Shown in pieces: positions 35,874-45,671 of a stretch of DNA of 64,000 bases. The notes under the pieces are model-generated. The model worked only from the letters and a program-made list of their open reading frames with translations, was not told where the DNA came from and did no database searches. The DNA comes from Phycisphaerae bacterium (GTDB taxonomy: Bacteria > Planctomycetota > Phycisphaerae > UBA1845), in contig JAJDDY010000052.1 in NCBI GenBank assembly GCA_029260075.1, forward strand, positions 21,107 to 85,106. Reading direction: 5' to 3'. Position 1 is the stretch's first letter. Every line of letters starts with the position of its first letter. Both the position numbers and the translations under genes were made by a program.

Positions 35874-36399
35874 TCCGTCTCTACCGGGTTACCGGAGACC
35901 ATTGCCGGGGTAATTCCTTGTTGGCACGTGCGAGTCTCTAATGTATTCGCCGTCCCGCTTCGATATTGCCGGCAACCGCTAATGGATCACCGGCCGGAAG
36001 CCGGTGCCACACCTTTTTCAACCGGCCGCTAACAGGTTGCTGGCTGCGTCCTGTTCCGCCCATCGATCACCCATCGCCGGATTCTATCCGTTCCGTCGAC
36101 CGTAGGCCAATAATACGGCAAGGCGTGATTACTGTCTCGGTTGCGGCACATGCGGTCCGAAAGCGCTCGGGCGAAATCGTCGTCGTGTTGTTCGAGCGTA
36201 ATGGGGGAGAGGGAAAGAGGCTTTCCGTAGAGTGTCTAGAGCACAGAATTCACGGGCGAGTGTCGAAACACCGGCGGGGATCCACGCGGCAGCGGGCACA
36301 CTTCGGCGACGGCAGGATGGCGCGTCCAGCAACACGACGGTGGAGTTGCTTACCCGCGAACGCCTGGTACGCCAAGAGCGGCGCTGGTCGTTTGCTCGA
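35874..36399. other. Intergenic stretch with a family B repeat
   Basis: About 525 bases with no supported gene; contains the repeat at 35967. Confidence 0.5.
35967..36041 (-). repeat. MITE-like repeat family B, short copy 3
   Basis: In inverse orientation: CACCGGCCGGAAGCCGGTG palindrome flanked by GCTAATGGAT and ACACCTTTTTCAACC. It lacks the long right half of copies 1 and 2. Confidence 0.65.
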
Positions 36400-36579
36400 T
36401 CAGCGTTGATCGCAGGTGGCGTTGCCGTCCTTAACGATCGCCGCTTTGACGTCTCCACCCTTGGTCAGACGCAATTCCAGCGTCTCATGCGTCTGACCGC
36501 ACGTCATGTGGATCGTGGTTTCGGGCATATCGAAGGAATGCGAGCCGCCGCAGGCTGGGCAGTCGAATCGTACAAGCAT
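36400..36579 (-). CDS. Small zinc-ribbon-like protein (59 residues)
   Basis: Begins at ATG 36579 with AGGA eight bases upstream and ends TGA at 36400. The sequence opens MLVRFDCPACGGSHSFDMPE, continues TTIHMTCGQTHETLELRLTK and ends GGDVKAAIVKDGNATCDQR. CPAC plus TCGQTH could make a treble-clef or zinc-ribbon knuckle with Cys/His ligands. No longer overlapping gene explains the frame, and codon choice matches the neighbours. It is short enough to be missed by common length cut-offs. Function unknown. Confidence 0.65.
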   Translation of the reverse strand: MLVRFDCPACGGSHSFDMPETTIHMTCGQTHETLELRLTKGGDVKAAIVKDGNATCDQR

Positions 36580-36705
36580 GGGTTCTTCGTCCTGGCGACG
36601 CCGCCGACGTAAGACCCCGCCTGCGCCCCACGCGACAGCCGACGCAGTCGTAGGCTGTCGTGCGTGCAGGCGGCGATCTTGCCGACCATCGTGGCTCCTC
36701 GTCTT

Positions 36706-38286
36706 CTACAGGAAGATGGTCGTGACGACAATAAGGAGCGGAAGGAGAATAAGGCAACTGTAGACCATGTAGCCGAAGAAGCTCGGCATGCGAACCCCGC
36801 TACTCTCGGCAATGCTCTTGACCATGAAGTTGGGTCCGTTGCCGATGTAGCTCATGGCGCCCATGAACACCGCACCCAGTGAGATGGCCACTAGCGCCGG
36901 CTCGGCGACCGATGTTCCGTCCGCCAGCGTTACCAAGGCCGTACCGGCCGCATGTGGAAGCGATGTAGACGTTTCGAAGAACACAACATAGGTCGGGGCG
37001 TTGTCGAGGAACGCCGACAGGGTTCCGGTAGCCCAGAAGAATCGGGTCGGTGAACTCAGCAGGTCGCCGAGTGCGCTTCCGCTGGCCTTGAGTATCTCGA
37101 TCGGGGCTTGCATGCAGATGAAGATTCCGATGAACAGCGCCGCCACTTCCATGATGGCGTGGTAGTTGAACTTGTTCGTTTCGCGAATGCTCGGAGCCGT
37201 CGACTTCAGCGACAGCACGACAAACGCCAACATCATCAATTCACGTAGGAACGGGAAGGCTGTAAACCCGAGAAGCGGTACGGGTTTCCCGGGTTGAATC
37301 AACGCGACGCAGAAGACGATGCCCAGCAGCCACAAGAGGTTGGGCGTGCCGGCTAGTGAAAGTCGTGTGACCTGCGTCTCGTCACGAACGATATCTTTGA
37401 TGGTTTCTTTCTTGTAGGCGATCGTGTCCCAGATGTAATAGACGATGAGCAGCGCCGCGCACATGACCGCCCACTCCGCCCAGAGATGGAGCGTCCAGAG
37501 AAACGGCACGCCCCTCAAATATCCGAGAAACAGCGGCGGATCGCCGATCGGTAACAGGCAGCCGCCGACGTTGCTCACGAGGAAGATAAAGAAGATGACC
37601 GTGTGGCGCACGTGCTTGCGCTCGCAATTCGTTTTCAGCAGCGGGCGGATGAGTAACATGCTCGCGCCGGTCGTTCCGACGACGCTGGCGATAAGAGCCC
37701 CGACAGCGAGAAAACCGGTGTTGGTCGCCGGATGAGCCGCGAGATCCCCGCTCAACGAGATGCCCCCGCTGATCACGTACAGCGAAAAAAGCAGTACGAT
37801 AAACGGGAGATATTCGACGACGATGCCGTGCTCGAGAACCTGTACCACGCGACCGGTTCCGACGGTGATCCAGTAGTACACCAGCGTCACGGCGCCGAAC
37901 GACAGGCTTACCATCAGGCGATTCTTATTGTTTTCCCACCAATGCTCCGTAGCCGGAATCAGCGGGAGGATGGCGACGCAGAGCAGCAATCCGGCGAACG
38001 GCGTGACCGCCCAGAGACTCGGCGCATGCGCATGGGCAGCGCCCTCGTGGGCTACGATATGGTGCGAAGTGAGCGAATGGTGGATGAGCAAGCCCATCGC
38101 CAACGCACCCAGCGCCATAGCCGCCCACTGCAATGGGGAGAACTTACGTTCTGGCGCTTCGGCCGCCCCTTGGAGGTTTATACTGATATCCACGTTGGCA
38201 GACTCCGTATGTGCGTTTTCGTTGCCCGGTGTGAGGCTGCCAGCGTTCGCAGCCTGTCCCGACTCGTCCCGATTGTCGTTGGACAT
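36706..38286 (-). CDS. NhaD-type sodium:proton antiporter
   Basis: About 526 residues from ATG 38286 (AGGAG eleven bases upstream). After a 50-residue polar leader there are 11-13 hydrophobic segments: [59 protein letters not shown] and others. [21 protein letters not shown] and [20 protein letters not shown] contain the conserved TGAS and GDPP elements of the NhaD/CitM ion-transporter superfamily. A His-rich loop ([14 protein letters not shown]) lies near the start. It would exchange Na+ for H+ across the inner membrane. Confidence 0.9.
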   Translation of the reverse strand: MSNDNRDESGQAANAGSLTPGNENAHTESANVDISINLQGAAEAPERKFSPLQWAAMALGALAMGLLIHHSLTSHHIVAHEGAAHAHAPSLWAVTPFAGLLLCVAILPLIPATEHWWENNKNRLMVSLSFGAVTLVYYWITVGTGRVVQVLEHGIVVEYLPFIVLLFSLYVISGGISLSGDLAAHPATNTGFLAVGALIASVVGTTGASMLLIRPLLKTNCERKHVRHTVIFFIFLVSNVGGCLLPIGDPPLFLGYLRGVPFLWTLHLWAEWAVMCAALLIVYYIWDTIAYKKETIKDIVRDETQVTRLSLAGTPNLLWLLGIVFCVALIQPGKPVPLLGFTAFPFLRELMMLAFVVLSLKSTAPSIRETNKFNYHAIMEVAALFIGIFICMQAPIEILKASGSALGDLLSSPTRFFWATGTLSAFLDNAPTYVVFFETSTSLPHAAGTALVTLADGTSVAEPALVAISLGAVFMGAMSYIGNGPNFMVKSIAESSGVRMPSFFGYMVYSCLILLPLLIVVTTIFL

Positions 38287-38492
38287 GTGACGTTTAACTC
38301 CTATCGGCAACCTGAGCAGTCAAATTGCACTGATCACACCATGCGATCCCACACACCGTGGAAGCGGGGGCGGCATCATGCTGGAATTCGTAACGGAATA
38401 CCAGTCGCTTCTCGCGGCTTGAATACCGGACGTGGGTCATATGATGACCGTGCGACACGCGCTGAGCGGTTTGGCGGCGGCAATAGGCCGGT

Positions 38493-38921
38493 TTACGTTG
38501 CGGGTCTACTTGGCATCGCGCTTAGTCGCATATATGTAACTTGTGCGACCGCGACCTTCGTGGCCGATTCGTCGTACAGGTCGACCGCCACCGGGCAGAG
38601 CGTTTTCCCGATCTTGATGACAGTGGCGCGAGCGGAAACGTCGGTGAGGCAGGGGGCTAGAAATCGAATGTTCATGTCCGTTGTGGTCAAGATCGCGTCC
38701 GGTCCGAGGTGTGTCATGATGGCGAAGCACGCGATGCTGTCGGCAATGGTCATCAAGATGCCGCCGTGAAGCGATTCATAAATGCCGTCGTATGCTCGCT
38801 GCCGCGGCACCGTAGCCATGCACGTGCCCTCGGAAAACTCATCGATGCTAATGCGAAGGGTTTCGACGATCGGAATGACCGCGACGCGAGCCAAGAGTGT
38901 TTGTCTACTGTTTGCGTCCAT
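38493..38921 (-). CDS. Hotdog-fold thioesterase (PaaI-like)
   Basis: 142 residues. GIYESLHGGILMTIADSIAC is the helix of the hotdog fold with the catalytic Gly/Asp region. TTTDMNIRFLAPCLTDVSAR and the C-terminal KVAVAQVTYMRL strand complete the family pattern. It probably hydrolyses acyl-CoA or acyl-ACP thioesters in the cytoplasm. It is monocistronic as far as spacing shows. Confidence 0.85.
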   Translation of the reverse strand: MDANSRQTLLARVAVIPIVETLRISIDEFSEGTCMATVPRQRAYDGIYESLHGGILMTIADSIACFAIMTHLGPDAILTTTDMNIRFLAPCLTDVSARATVIKIGKTLCPVAVDLYDESATKVAVAQVTYMRLSAMPSRPAT

Positions 38922-39066
38922 TCGTACTGATCACTCCGAGCAAGCCATCGGCGCAAGTTGCGAAACACGCGGGTATCGGGCGAGATACGTAATAGTCAAG
39001 AGCAACGCCGCGACCGCGGATGATACCGGAACTCGGTGCGTTCGCACAAGCGACTCGCTGATTCGT

Positions 39067-40728
39067 TCACGCATGCATGGGTATCGTTGGTGTGGCCGAG
39101 GATGGCGCGGCGGAAGGGGGAGCGGTTGGTGGGGCGAGTTCACGCCGCGTGCTCATCCAGTCTCGAAGTTGCGCTTGACGTACAGGGTGATTGCCCAGCA
39201 TGGCGATCTCCAAGGCGGCGGCGGCGCTCCCGACGTACGCAGCCTGCACCACATCGGCACCAGAAGCCAACGCCATCGTAGCCGATGCCAATAGCGCGTC
39301 ACCGCAACCGAGGCGATCGACGGGCGTATCGGCCAATGAAGGTAGCTGTTCGCTGCGGAGGCGCCCGGACCATTCCGGCGAGTTTCGATCTTGACTACTC
39401 CGCTCGAAGACCACCATGCCCCGCTTCTCCAGCGTGACCATGAGGTGCCTCGCCTGAGTCCGCGCCAATACATCCCACGCTACAGCCGACAGGCCTGAAT
39501 CGTAGTTGTTGAGCGTCGTACGCACCTCGCGTTCGGTCGGGCAGAGCAGGTCCACATGCTGAAAATGAAGCATGTTCGCACGTCCGCCGCTGATGTCCGC
39601 CGCAAGAATATGCACGTTGTGTCGCAGCATCGGCAGCACCCGCCCGAGCAGGTTGCTTGTGATCATGCCGTATCCGAAGTCGCACAGAATCACGGCGTCC
39701 GCTAGTTTGGCTTGCTGTTCGATCAGCAATGCGGCTTGCCGTTCCGCCACGGAGTCGAGCGGATATCGCCGACCACGGTTCACCTTCAACAGCTTGGCGT
39801 CGTCCACCATGAACCGCGTCTTGCATACGTTGTCAGGGCGGGACTCCATGAGGTGCGATTCAACGCCTTCGCCGGCAAGCACGTTGCGGATGGTCGGCGT
39901 GGCGTCGTCGTCGCCCACCGAAGAGAGAAGGAACGCATGGGCGCCGAGGGCGGCCACGTGTCTCGCGACGATCGCGGCGCCGCCGACGTAGCATCGCTCG
40001 TCGCGCTGCGTCAGGTTGATCATGGGTGACTCGCTCGCGACACTGAGCGCGTCGCAAAGCACGTAGCGATCGACCACAACGTCGCCGACGACAAGCACAT
40101 TGAGATCGCGAAACCTGTCAAGCGTTTGCGTCAACTTGTCGCCGGTGACTTCGTTTCGCTTGACGACCTGGCGCACGCGATGCCACGGTCCGGTGTCACG
40201 GCTGAGTCGTGGTTCGAGTAGTTCGACGGAGCTGAAGTCGACCTCGCCGCTCGAAAAAATGACGCGTCCGCCGTAGCCCTCGACCACTCCGACCTCGGCG
40301 AGAAACGCGGGTTCGCAGGAGTGTTCATGTTCCTGCCCACGAACGCAAACGTCGGGGCGTATCCTCGCCAGAACGCTTTCGGCAGTTGGCCCGGGATCGA
40401 TGTGGACGAAGTCGACGAACATCAACGCCGCCACGTTTTCCGCGCGGCGCTGCTCGGCGACGTAGGGCGTTTGACCGGCATGCGTCAGGCGATCGTCGCC
40501 GCTGATGGTGACGACCAGGACGTCGCCTTGGGCCCTGGCGAATTCGAGGTACCGCATGTGTCCCGGATGAACGATGTCGAAGCAACCGTGGCACTGCACG
40601 ATCGTTCGCCCGTCCGACCGCGCGAGATCCACGGCCTCAACAAGCTCGTCTAGCGTGAGAATTTTTCGTTGAATGTTCGCGGGCACGCCGCCGGTCTCCG
40701 GGTCGTTTTGCCATCGCGACTGGCGCAC
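39067..40728 (-). CDS. HldE-like bifunctional nucleotidyltransferase/PfkB kinase, domains in reverse order
   Basis: 553 residues. Residues about 25-175 form a cytidylyltransferase-type domain: VQCHGCFDIVHPGHMRYL (HxGH), DVCVRGQEHEHSCEP and FSSGEVDFSSVELLE. Residues about 205-525 are a PfkB-family sugar kinase: VLVVGDVVVDRYV, YVGGAAIVARHVAALGA, KTRFMVDDAKLLKVNRG and DRLGCGDALLASA, where the usual GAGD is GCGD. E. coli HldE has kinase first and adenylyltransferase last. The pair of activities makes ADP-D-glycero-beta-D-manno-heptose for LPS core. The swap and altered motifs leave room for another substrate. Confidence 0.85.
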   Translation of the reverse strand: MRQSRWQNDPETGGVPANIQRKILTLDELVEAVDLARSDGRTIVQCHGCFDIVHPGHMRYLEFARAQGDVLVVTISGDDRLTHAGQTPYVAEQRRAENVAALMFVDFVHIDPGPTAESVLARIRPDVCVRGQEHEHSCEPAFLAEVGVVEGYGGRVIFSSGEVDFSSVELLEPRLSRDTGPWHRVRQVVKRNEVTGDKLTQTLDRFRDLNVLVVGDVVVDRYVLCDALSVASESPMINLTQRDERCYVGGAAIVARHVAALGAHAFLLSSVGDDDATPTIRNVLAGEGVESHLMESRPDNVCKTRFMVDDAKLLKVNRGRRYPLDSVAERQAALLIEQQAKLADAVILCDFGYGMITSNLLGRVLPMLRHNVHILAADISGGRANMLHFQHVDLLCPTEREVRTTLNNYDSGLSAVAWDVLARTQARHLMVTLEKRGMVVFERSSQDRNSPEWSGRLRSEQLPSLADTPVDRLGCGDALLASATMALASGADVVQAAYVGSAAAALEIAMLGNHPVRQAQLRDWMSTRRELAPPTAPPSAAPSSATPTIPMHA

Positions 40729-40881
40729 ACCACACCCGCCGATTGTCGATATCGGCGATCGATGGCGTGGTGGAACACGGTTTCTTTATCGTCTGGAATT
40801 GACGGTCTGCGGCCCGAGATCGCCTGTCGAGGCCCAGAGTCCCGATGTCGAGATTCAAAGGTAGAATGTCGAACCTCTGGC

Positions 40882-40930
40882 AATCTGTTCAAGAACGTGT
40901 GGCACCGACTTCCAGCCGGTGATCCGTTGC
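40882..40930 (+). repeat. MITE-like repeat family B, short copy 4
   Basis: ATCTGTTCAAGAACGTGTGG then CACCGACTTCCAGCCGGTGA. Only the left end and central palindrome remain. It lies between the divergent HldE-like and LptF genes. Confidence 0.65.
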
Positions 40931-41085
40931 GGCCTTACTCCCGATTTACATTGTGACAGGCGTGACGTACGATGGCTGTCCGTCGTGGCGCGGTGGTTGC
41001 CGCCGGTCGATTGCTGCTGTCGGGGGTCGTGCGTGTGCGATGCCGCCAGCCACAAGCACGCGGAGTTAGCTAGAAGCTCGTCGCC

Positions 41086-42678
41086 ATGCCGTTTCCCTGG
41101 ACCCTCCAACGATACATCTTTCGCGAAATCAGCAAGACCTTCATGCTGACTGCGCTGGCCCTGACGGTTGTGCTCGGGCTCGGCGGTGGCGTGGTGAACA
41201 TGATGAAACTCGGCGAGGTTACGGGTGGACAGGTCGTGCGTCTCATGGCCATGCTCCTGCCACTCGCCATGGCGTTGACGCTTCCGGTGGCGGCGCTGTT
41301 CAGCGCCACCGCCACGTATGGCCGGCTGAGCGCCGACAACGAGTTCGTGGCCTGCCGCGCCAGCGGGATCAACATGCACGTCTTGTTCTTTCCTACGGTC
41401 GTACTCAGTTTCGTCGCAGGGGGAACGTGTTTTGTATTCACGAGTTTTGTGATTCCCAGGATGGTGCGCAACCTCAACACATTCGTTAGTGTCGACGCGG
41501 CGGCTCTGATTCAGAAAGAGCTCAATCGCCCCGACGGCATCGTGGTCGACGGTCGCTTTCGCATTTACGCCGACCGGTGCGTGGCGAGTGCGGATGATCC
41601 GAACCGCATCACGCTAATCGGTGGCGCGCTGATCGAGATGGATCAAGGTGAAGTCGTTCGGTACGGTACGTTTCGAGAAGGACGCATTAACATTGAGCGC
41701 GATCGCGATCCACCACGATTGTCCGCGGTGGCCATCGGCGTCAGTTCCTACGACCGAAGGCAGGGTGCGTTCTTCGAGGAAGGCGAGCAGGTGTTCGGCA
41801 CCACCGATCTGCCCTCGACGCTTCCGTCCAGAATCAAGTTCCTGGACCTTGGAGAGCTGCTGCACTACCGCGCCGCGCCTACCGCGTGGTTCGAGGTTCG
41901 CGAAAAGATGGACGATCTACGTGCAGCCGCGCGTGCTCTGGCGGTTCAATCTTGGTTATGGCGTTCGCTTCGCGACAACCAACGGCTCACCCTCGAAGAC
42001 GACACGCATCGATACGTGATCAGCGGAACCCCGCCCTCGACGATGCCGATGGAGTCGGGTTTTCACCTCGAGGGTGTTCATATAGACCAACAGACCATCG
42101 CGGCGCCGAGCAAGGTCGACGCTGACTACGCGACCATCGATGTCGGTGGCGATGCTACGCCGACGGGCGTGTCCGTTCGCATTCAACTCACCGACGCGCG
42201 TCTTTACGATGGGGATACGACCATTCGCCGGTCCACGCTGATCTTGGACCCGGTTCACGCAGCGACGGCGGTCTTGGACGAAATGAACACCCGAAGCGAT
42301 GAGCAGATTTTGGCGTATGCCGGTTCGAGCCCCGTCGAGGCGTTGCGCGAGGCAGGCGATAAAGTTGCGGTCGAGCAAAGCAGAACCTTGCGACACATCT
42401 CCGGCGTGCTGCACGAACGAGCCGCCCTGAGCGTCAGCGTGTTTGTGCTTGTTTTTCTAGGGGCTGCGCTCGGTATTGTGTTTCGCGGCGCCCACGTCAT
42501 GACCTCTTTTTGCATCAGTTTCGTACCCGCGCTGGTCATTATCGTTACTATCGTGATGGGAAAACAAATGGCGCATAACGAATCCACGTACCTGGTCGGG
42601 CTGTGCGTGCTTTGGAGCGGGATTCTCACTGCCGCAGCGTTGGACGTCTGGGTCTTGGGTCGCGTGTTGAGACGGTAA
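41086..42678 (+). CDS. LptF-like LPS export permease
   Basis: 530 residues. Starts MPFPWTLQRYIFREISKTF, the typical LptF/LptG entry helix. Three N-terminal transmembrane segments (LTALALTVVLGLGGGVV, LLPLAMALTLPVAALFS, FFPTVVLSFVAGGTCFVFTS) are followed by a 270-residue periplasmic jellyroll region. Three C-terminal segments follow (LSVSVFVLVFLGAALGIVF, ISFVPALVIIVTIVMGK, LVGLCVLWSGILTAAALDV). The family lifts LPS from the inner membrane with LptB2. It is longer than E. coli LptF (366). The next gene, 16 bases on, is its LptG partner. Confidence 0.9.
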   Translation: MPFPWTLQRYIFREISKTFMLTALALTVVLGLGGGVVNMMKLGEVTGGQVVRLMAMLLPLAMALTLPVAALFSATATYGRLSADNEFVACRASGINMHVLFFPTVVLSFVAGGTCFVFTSFVIPRMVRNLNTFVSVDAAALIQKELNRPDGIVVDGRFRIYADRCVASADDPNRITLIGGALIEMDQGEVVRYGTFREGRINIERDRDPPRLSAVAIGVSSYDRRQGAFFEEGEQVFGTTDLPSTLPSRIKFLDLGELLHYRAAPTAWFEVREKMDDLRAAARALAVQSWLWRSLRDNQRLTLEDDTHRYVISGTPPSTMPMESGFHLEGVHIDQQTIAAPSKVDADYATIDVGGDATPTGVSVRIQLTDARLYDGDTTIRRSTLILDPVHAATAVLDEMNTRSDEQILAYAGSSPVEALREAGDKVAVEQSRTLRHISGVLHERAALSVSVFVLVFLGAALGIVFRGAHVMTSFCISFVPALVIIVTIVMGKQMAHNESTYLVGLCVLWSGILTAAALDVWVLGRVLRR

Positions 42679-42694
42679 CAGGGTATCTCGCCGA

Positions 42695-43801
42695 ATGTTG
42701 TCCACGCTAGATAGATACGTCCTGCGATCGTTGGTGATCAATTATGTGCTGGGGCTGGGCACTATGCTTAGCCTCTACATCGCACTTGATATGTTCGTCA
42801 ATATGGACGAGTTCACTGAGCACGGTTACTCGCTCGGCACCGTGCTGTACAACATCGCCAGCTATTACTGGCCGAACCTGTTCGTGTATTTCAAACAACT
42901 TTCCGGAGCCATCACGCTGTTCGCCTGCGCAGTCACGCTGGCGCGGATGCGCAAGCTTAACGAACTTACGGCCGTCCTCGCTTCAGGCGTAAGCCTCTAT
43001 CGTGTGGCGGCGCCGGTGTTGGGGTTCGCGCTGTCGACAGCGATCCTGCTCGTTGTGGACACGGAAGTGCTCATTCCCTCCGTGGCCCACCGGTTGGCAC
43101 GCGCGCACGACGACATCGACGGTCGCCGAGTGTACGCAGTGCCGTTCTTGCGCGACGTCGACGGCTCCCTGCTTTCCGCCGCCAGGTTCGATCCCATAAA
43201 GCAAGAGCTTGAGGGGCTTCTGGTGCTCTACCGTGATTCGCGCGGCGACATCTCGGCGACCCTGGAGGCTGAGCGAGCGATTTGGGAACCGTCGGATCAT
43301 CCCGAAGGCGGTGGTCGTTGGCGTCTCGTTCGCGGTCAGCTTATCGCGCGAACGACGGGGCAGCGGTCGGGACTAGGGCCAAGCAATGGGCAGGTTGTTA
43401 GCGAGCGGTCATACTACGAAAGCCAACTGAGCCCGCAGGTTATCGAGCTTCGTCAGTCTGAGGGGTGGGTGCGTTTCCTCAGTCTCGCGCAGCTTCGCGA
43501 CCTCCAAAAAACGGGCGTCGCCAGCATGGCCGCTATCGCGCAGGCGCGACACGGTCGCCAAACCGCCCCGATGGTAAGCCTCGTGCTCGTGCTCTTGGGT
43601 GTTCCCTTCTTCTTGAACCGCATGCCCGCACAAGTGCTTTCGGACGCCACGCGATGCGTCGCTCTGTGTGGATTGTGCTACATCGTTACCATCATGGGCC
43701 AAACGCTTCGCACCGAGTCGATATCGCCGCTTCCCGCGTGGATTCCGATTTTCGTCTTCGGAACCTGGGCCGTCGTCTTGATCGATCGGATTCGCACGTA
43801 G
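42695..43801 (+). CDS. LptG-like LPS export permease
   Basis: 368 residues, the normal family length. MLSTLDRYVLRSLVINYVLG, NIASYYWPNLFVYFKQLSGA, LARMRKLNELTAVLASGVSL (the cytoplasmic coupling helix), a periplasmic beta-rich domain and three C-terminal helices ending PAWIPIFVFGTWAVVLIDRI. It forms a heterodimer with the preceding LptF and is co-transcribed with it. The LptB ATPase gene is not in the window. Confidence 0.92.
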   Translation: MLSTLDRYVLRSLVINYVLGLGTMLSLYIALDMFVNMDEFTEHGYSLGTVLYNIASYYWPNLFVYFKQLSGAITLFACAVTLARMRKLNELTAVLASGVSLYRVAAPVLGFALSTAILLVVDTEVLIPSVAHRLARAHDDIDGRRVYAVPFLRDVDGSLLSAARFDPIKQELEGLLVLYRDSRGDISATLEAERAIWEPSDHPEGGGRWRLVRGQLIARTTGQRSGLGPSNGQVVSERSYYESQLSPQVIELRQSEGWVRFLSLAQLRDLQKTGVASMAAIAQARHGRQTAPMVSLVLVLLGVPFFLNRMPAQVLSDATRCVALCGLCYIVTIMGQTLRTESISPLPAWIPIFVFGTWAVVLIDRIRT

Positions 43802-44097
43802 CGATCCTGTGGCCGCAAGTGAGTTTAGACCAGGCTTGGGCAGGCGAGTTCCGCCGGTTGGTTATCGGGCAAACAATGCGCCGCCGTGTGAATACGGGGG
43901 CCTTTCGACCGCCGCTCATCGTCTCCAATCGCGGTTTGGATGGTCTGCGGTTGACTTCCCGCGATCGGAGCCCAACAACTTAGTGAAGGGGCGCATGGGC
44001 CACTTCGTCGGCTCGGACCGACCGGCGCCGCCACTCACGTGACGGTTTCGGGAGTCCAGGGGATAGGAAGCTGACACTACTACTACGACATTACGGG

Positions 44098-44889
44098 ATG
44101 GCGTTTCGCGCCGCTGCGCGATGCATGGGCGTTGCGCTTTGTTTGGCACTCGTCGGGTGCGGCAGCGGGGCGTTTGATGTCGATGCGTCAACGGCCGAGT
44201 TCGCATCGCAGTGCGGTGGCGGCGACGTGGCTGCGCGGGCTACGCTGATCAAGCTCGATTGGACCGGCGGCAAGACGTCGATCTATCCTGACGAGCAGTT
44301 CACTGGCTTGGATTTGTACCTGTTCGAAACAACGGACGGTGGAACGCTCGGCGACGACGAAGAGTACTTCAAGGATCGCGTGCGCGAGCAGGTCGAAACT
44401 GTTTTCTGCGACTCCACAGCCCCGAAGATTGCGGTCCGACAAGCCCGAAACGTGTCTGGGTACTTGGGCTCGACCGTGTACCTGACCCAATCCTTGTCTC
44501 TACTCGGTGGGTCGGAGGTGGGGGAGGGCGAGTTCGACCCGTGCGATCGCGACGAGGACAACACCGCGGTCGTGTATGGCGAACAACTTCGACAGTTGGC
44601 CGGGGTGTTGAGCTTCGACGAATGGGTGCTCATCTTCGCCAACGTCACCGCACACGAAGTCGGCCACATGCTTGGCTATGGCCACGTGAATCGCGACGAG
44701 TATCAGCCACCGAGCCGATCACTCTTCGTCGAACTGATGCTCAATGGCCACACGATAAACGAATTGACGCGGCAACAGCGATTCATGGAAGATCAGACCA
44801 ACTGCCCGGACCTCTCTCGACCGACCGCTCGGCGCATCGAACGCCCCATCCTAGCTTGCCCATCTATGCATGCAGACGATATGGAATAG
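44098..44889 (+). CDS. Lipoprotein with metzincin-like zinc protease motif
   Basis: 263 residues. Signal and lipobox LALVGC place it as a lipoprotein, processed at Cys near residue 21. HEVGHMLGYGH near residue 197 is the HExxHxxGxxH zinc signature with catalytic Glu, and ELMLNGHT downstream could supply the Met-turn. Upstream residues form a beta-rich region with several Cys (ETVFCDST, EFDPCDRDED). It would be an outer-envelope metalloprotease; no known subfamily is obvious. No operon partner. Confidence 0.75.
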   Translation: MAFRAAARCMGVALCLALVGCGSGAFDVDASTAEFASQCGGGDVAARATLIKLDWTGGKTSIYPDEQFTGLDLYLFETTDGGTLGDDEEYFKDRVREQVETVFCDSTAPKIAVRQARNVSGYLGSTVYLTQSLSLLGGSEVGEGEFDPCDRDEDNTAVVYGEQLRQLAGVLSFDEWVLIFANVTAHEVGHMLGYGHVNRDEYQPPSRSLFVELMLNGHTINELTRQQRFMEDQTNCPDLSRPTARRIERPILACPSMHADDME

Positions 44890-44961
44890 CAGCCCGTCTC
44901 GGAACATCCGTCACGACGCCGTTTTCAAACCAGAGGGGTGCTCAAGAAGGCGTGTATTGAA

Positions 44962-44990
44962 CCGAGCCGCGACTGTAAGGGAGCGTCTTG
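44962..44990 (+). repeat. Palindromic repeat family A, half copy
   Basis: CCGAGCCGCGACTGTAAGGG with AGCGTCTTG following; only the left arm remains. Confidence 0.6.
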
Positions 44991-45053
44991 TGAGCTGGGA
45001 CGCTGGTTCCCCTCTCGTCCGCTCGTAGAGAATTTATCCAAGCCGCTACATCG

Positions 45054-45671
45054 CTATCGGTTTTCGAGCAGCAGGAATTCGATCATGTACTGGTCATAGG
45101 CTGTTTGACCTTCGGACGACGCGAGCGTTAATCCAAGTTCGTTAATCACCTTGGTCCCCATGGGGATCCATTCCCGCCAGCACCCGTTGCACACGTTGGC
45201 GAGAATCTTCTCGCCGAGCACGCCCTTGAACGGTCGTTTTTCGAGTTGGCCGTTCGGTCGGCCGCAGCGTGAGCACTTGAATCCGGGCGTCGATTCGCTG
45301 GACGTCGGTGATGCGGTTTCCACCGGCGCGGCGTTCGATATGCTCGGCACCTCGGCGCCGAGGGCGCTCAGTTGTTGCATCATCGCATCGCGCGGCATGC
45401 GGTCGCCCTGATTGTCAGCGATCGTTACGCCGCGTGTCAGTGTGTCGATGGCCTGGTCTCGCTGCCCGTTTTTCTCAAACGCCGCGCCCAGCAGTTGATA
45501 GGCTTTGGAAAGTTTCGCATTGAGTTCGACGGCACGCGCCAACGAGCCCGTCGCCAACTCATATTGACCCGCTTCGAAATAAGCCTTGCCCAAGCTCAGG
45601 TGCCCCAATTCGTTCTCGGGGTCGGCTTGGGCCATGTTCTTGAACTGTTCGATTCTCTGATCCTGGCTCAT
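45054..45671 (-). CDS. TPR protein fused to a YggX-like Fe(II)-trafficking domain
   Basis: 205 residues from ATG 45671 (an upstream open stretch is not family-like). Residues about 5-90 are two to three TPRs (NELGHLSLGKAYFEAGQYEL, LSKAYQLLGAAFEKNGQRDQ). After an Ala/Ser/Thr linker, residues about 130-205 align by eye with YggX: GVLGEKILANVCNGCWREWI, GTKVINELGLTL and YDQYMIEFLLLENR. E. coli YggX protects Fe-S clusters and has one conserved Cys. This version has CSRCG and CNGC, four Cys suited to bind a metal. The TPR fusion suggests docking to a partner. Confidence 0.75.
   Translation of the reverse strand: MSQDQRIEQFKNMAQADPENELGHLSLGKAYFEAGQYELATGSLARAVELNAKLSKAYQLLGAAFEKNGQRDQAIDTLTRGVTIADNQGDRMPRDAMMQQLSALGAEVPSISNAAPVETASPTSSESTPGFKCSRCGRPNGQLEKRPFKGVLGEKILANVCNGCWREWIPMGTKVINELGLTLASSEGQTAYDQYMIEFLLLENR

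Noticed and set aside
37732..38769. 345-codon + strand ORF over the antiporter
   Set aside because: Antiporter motifs are clear on the other strand.
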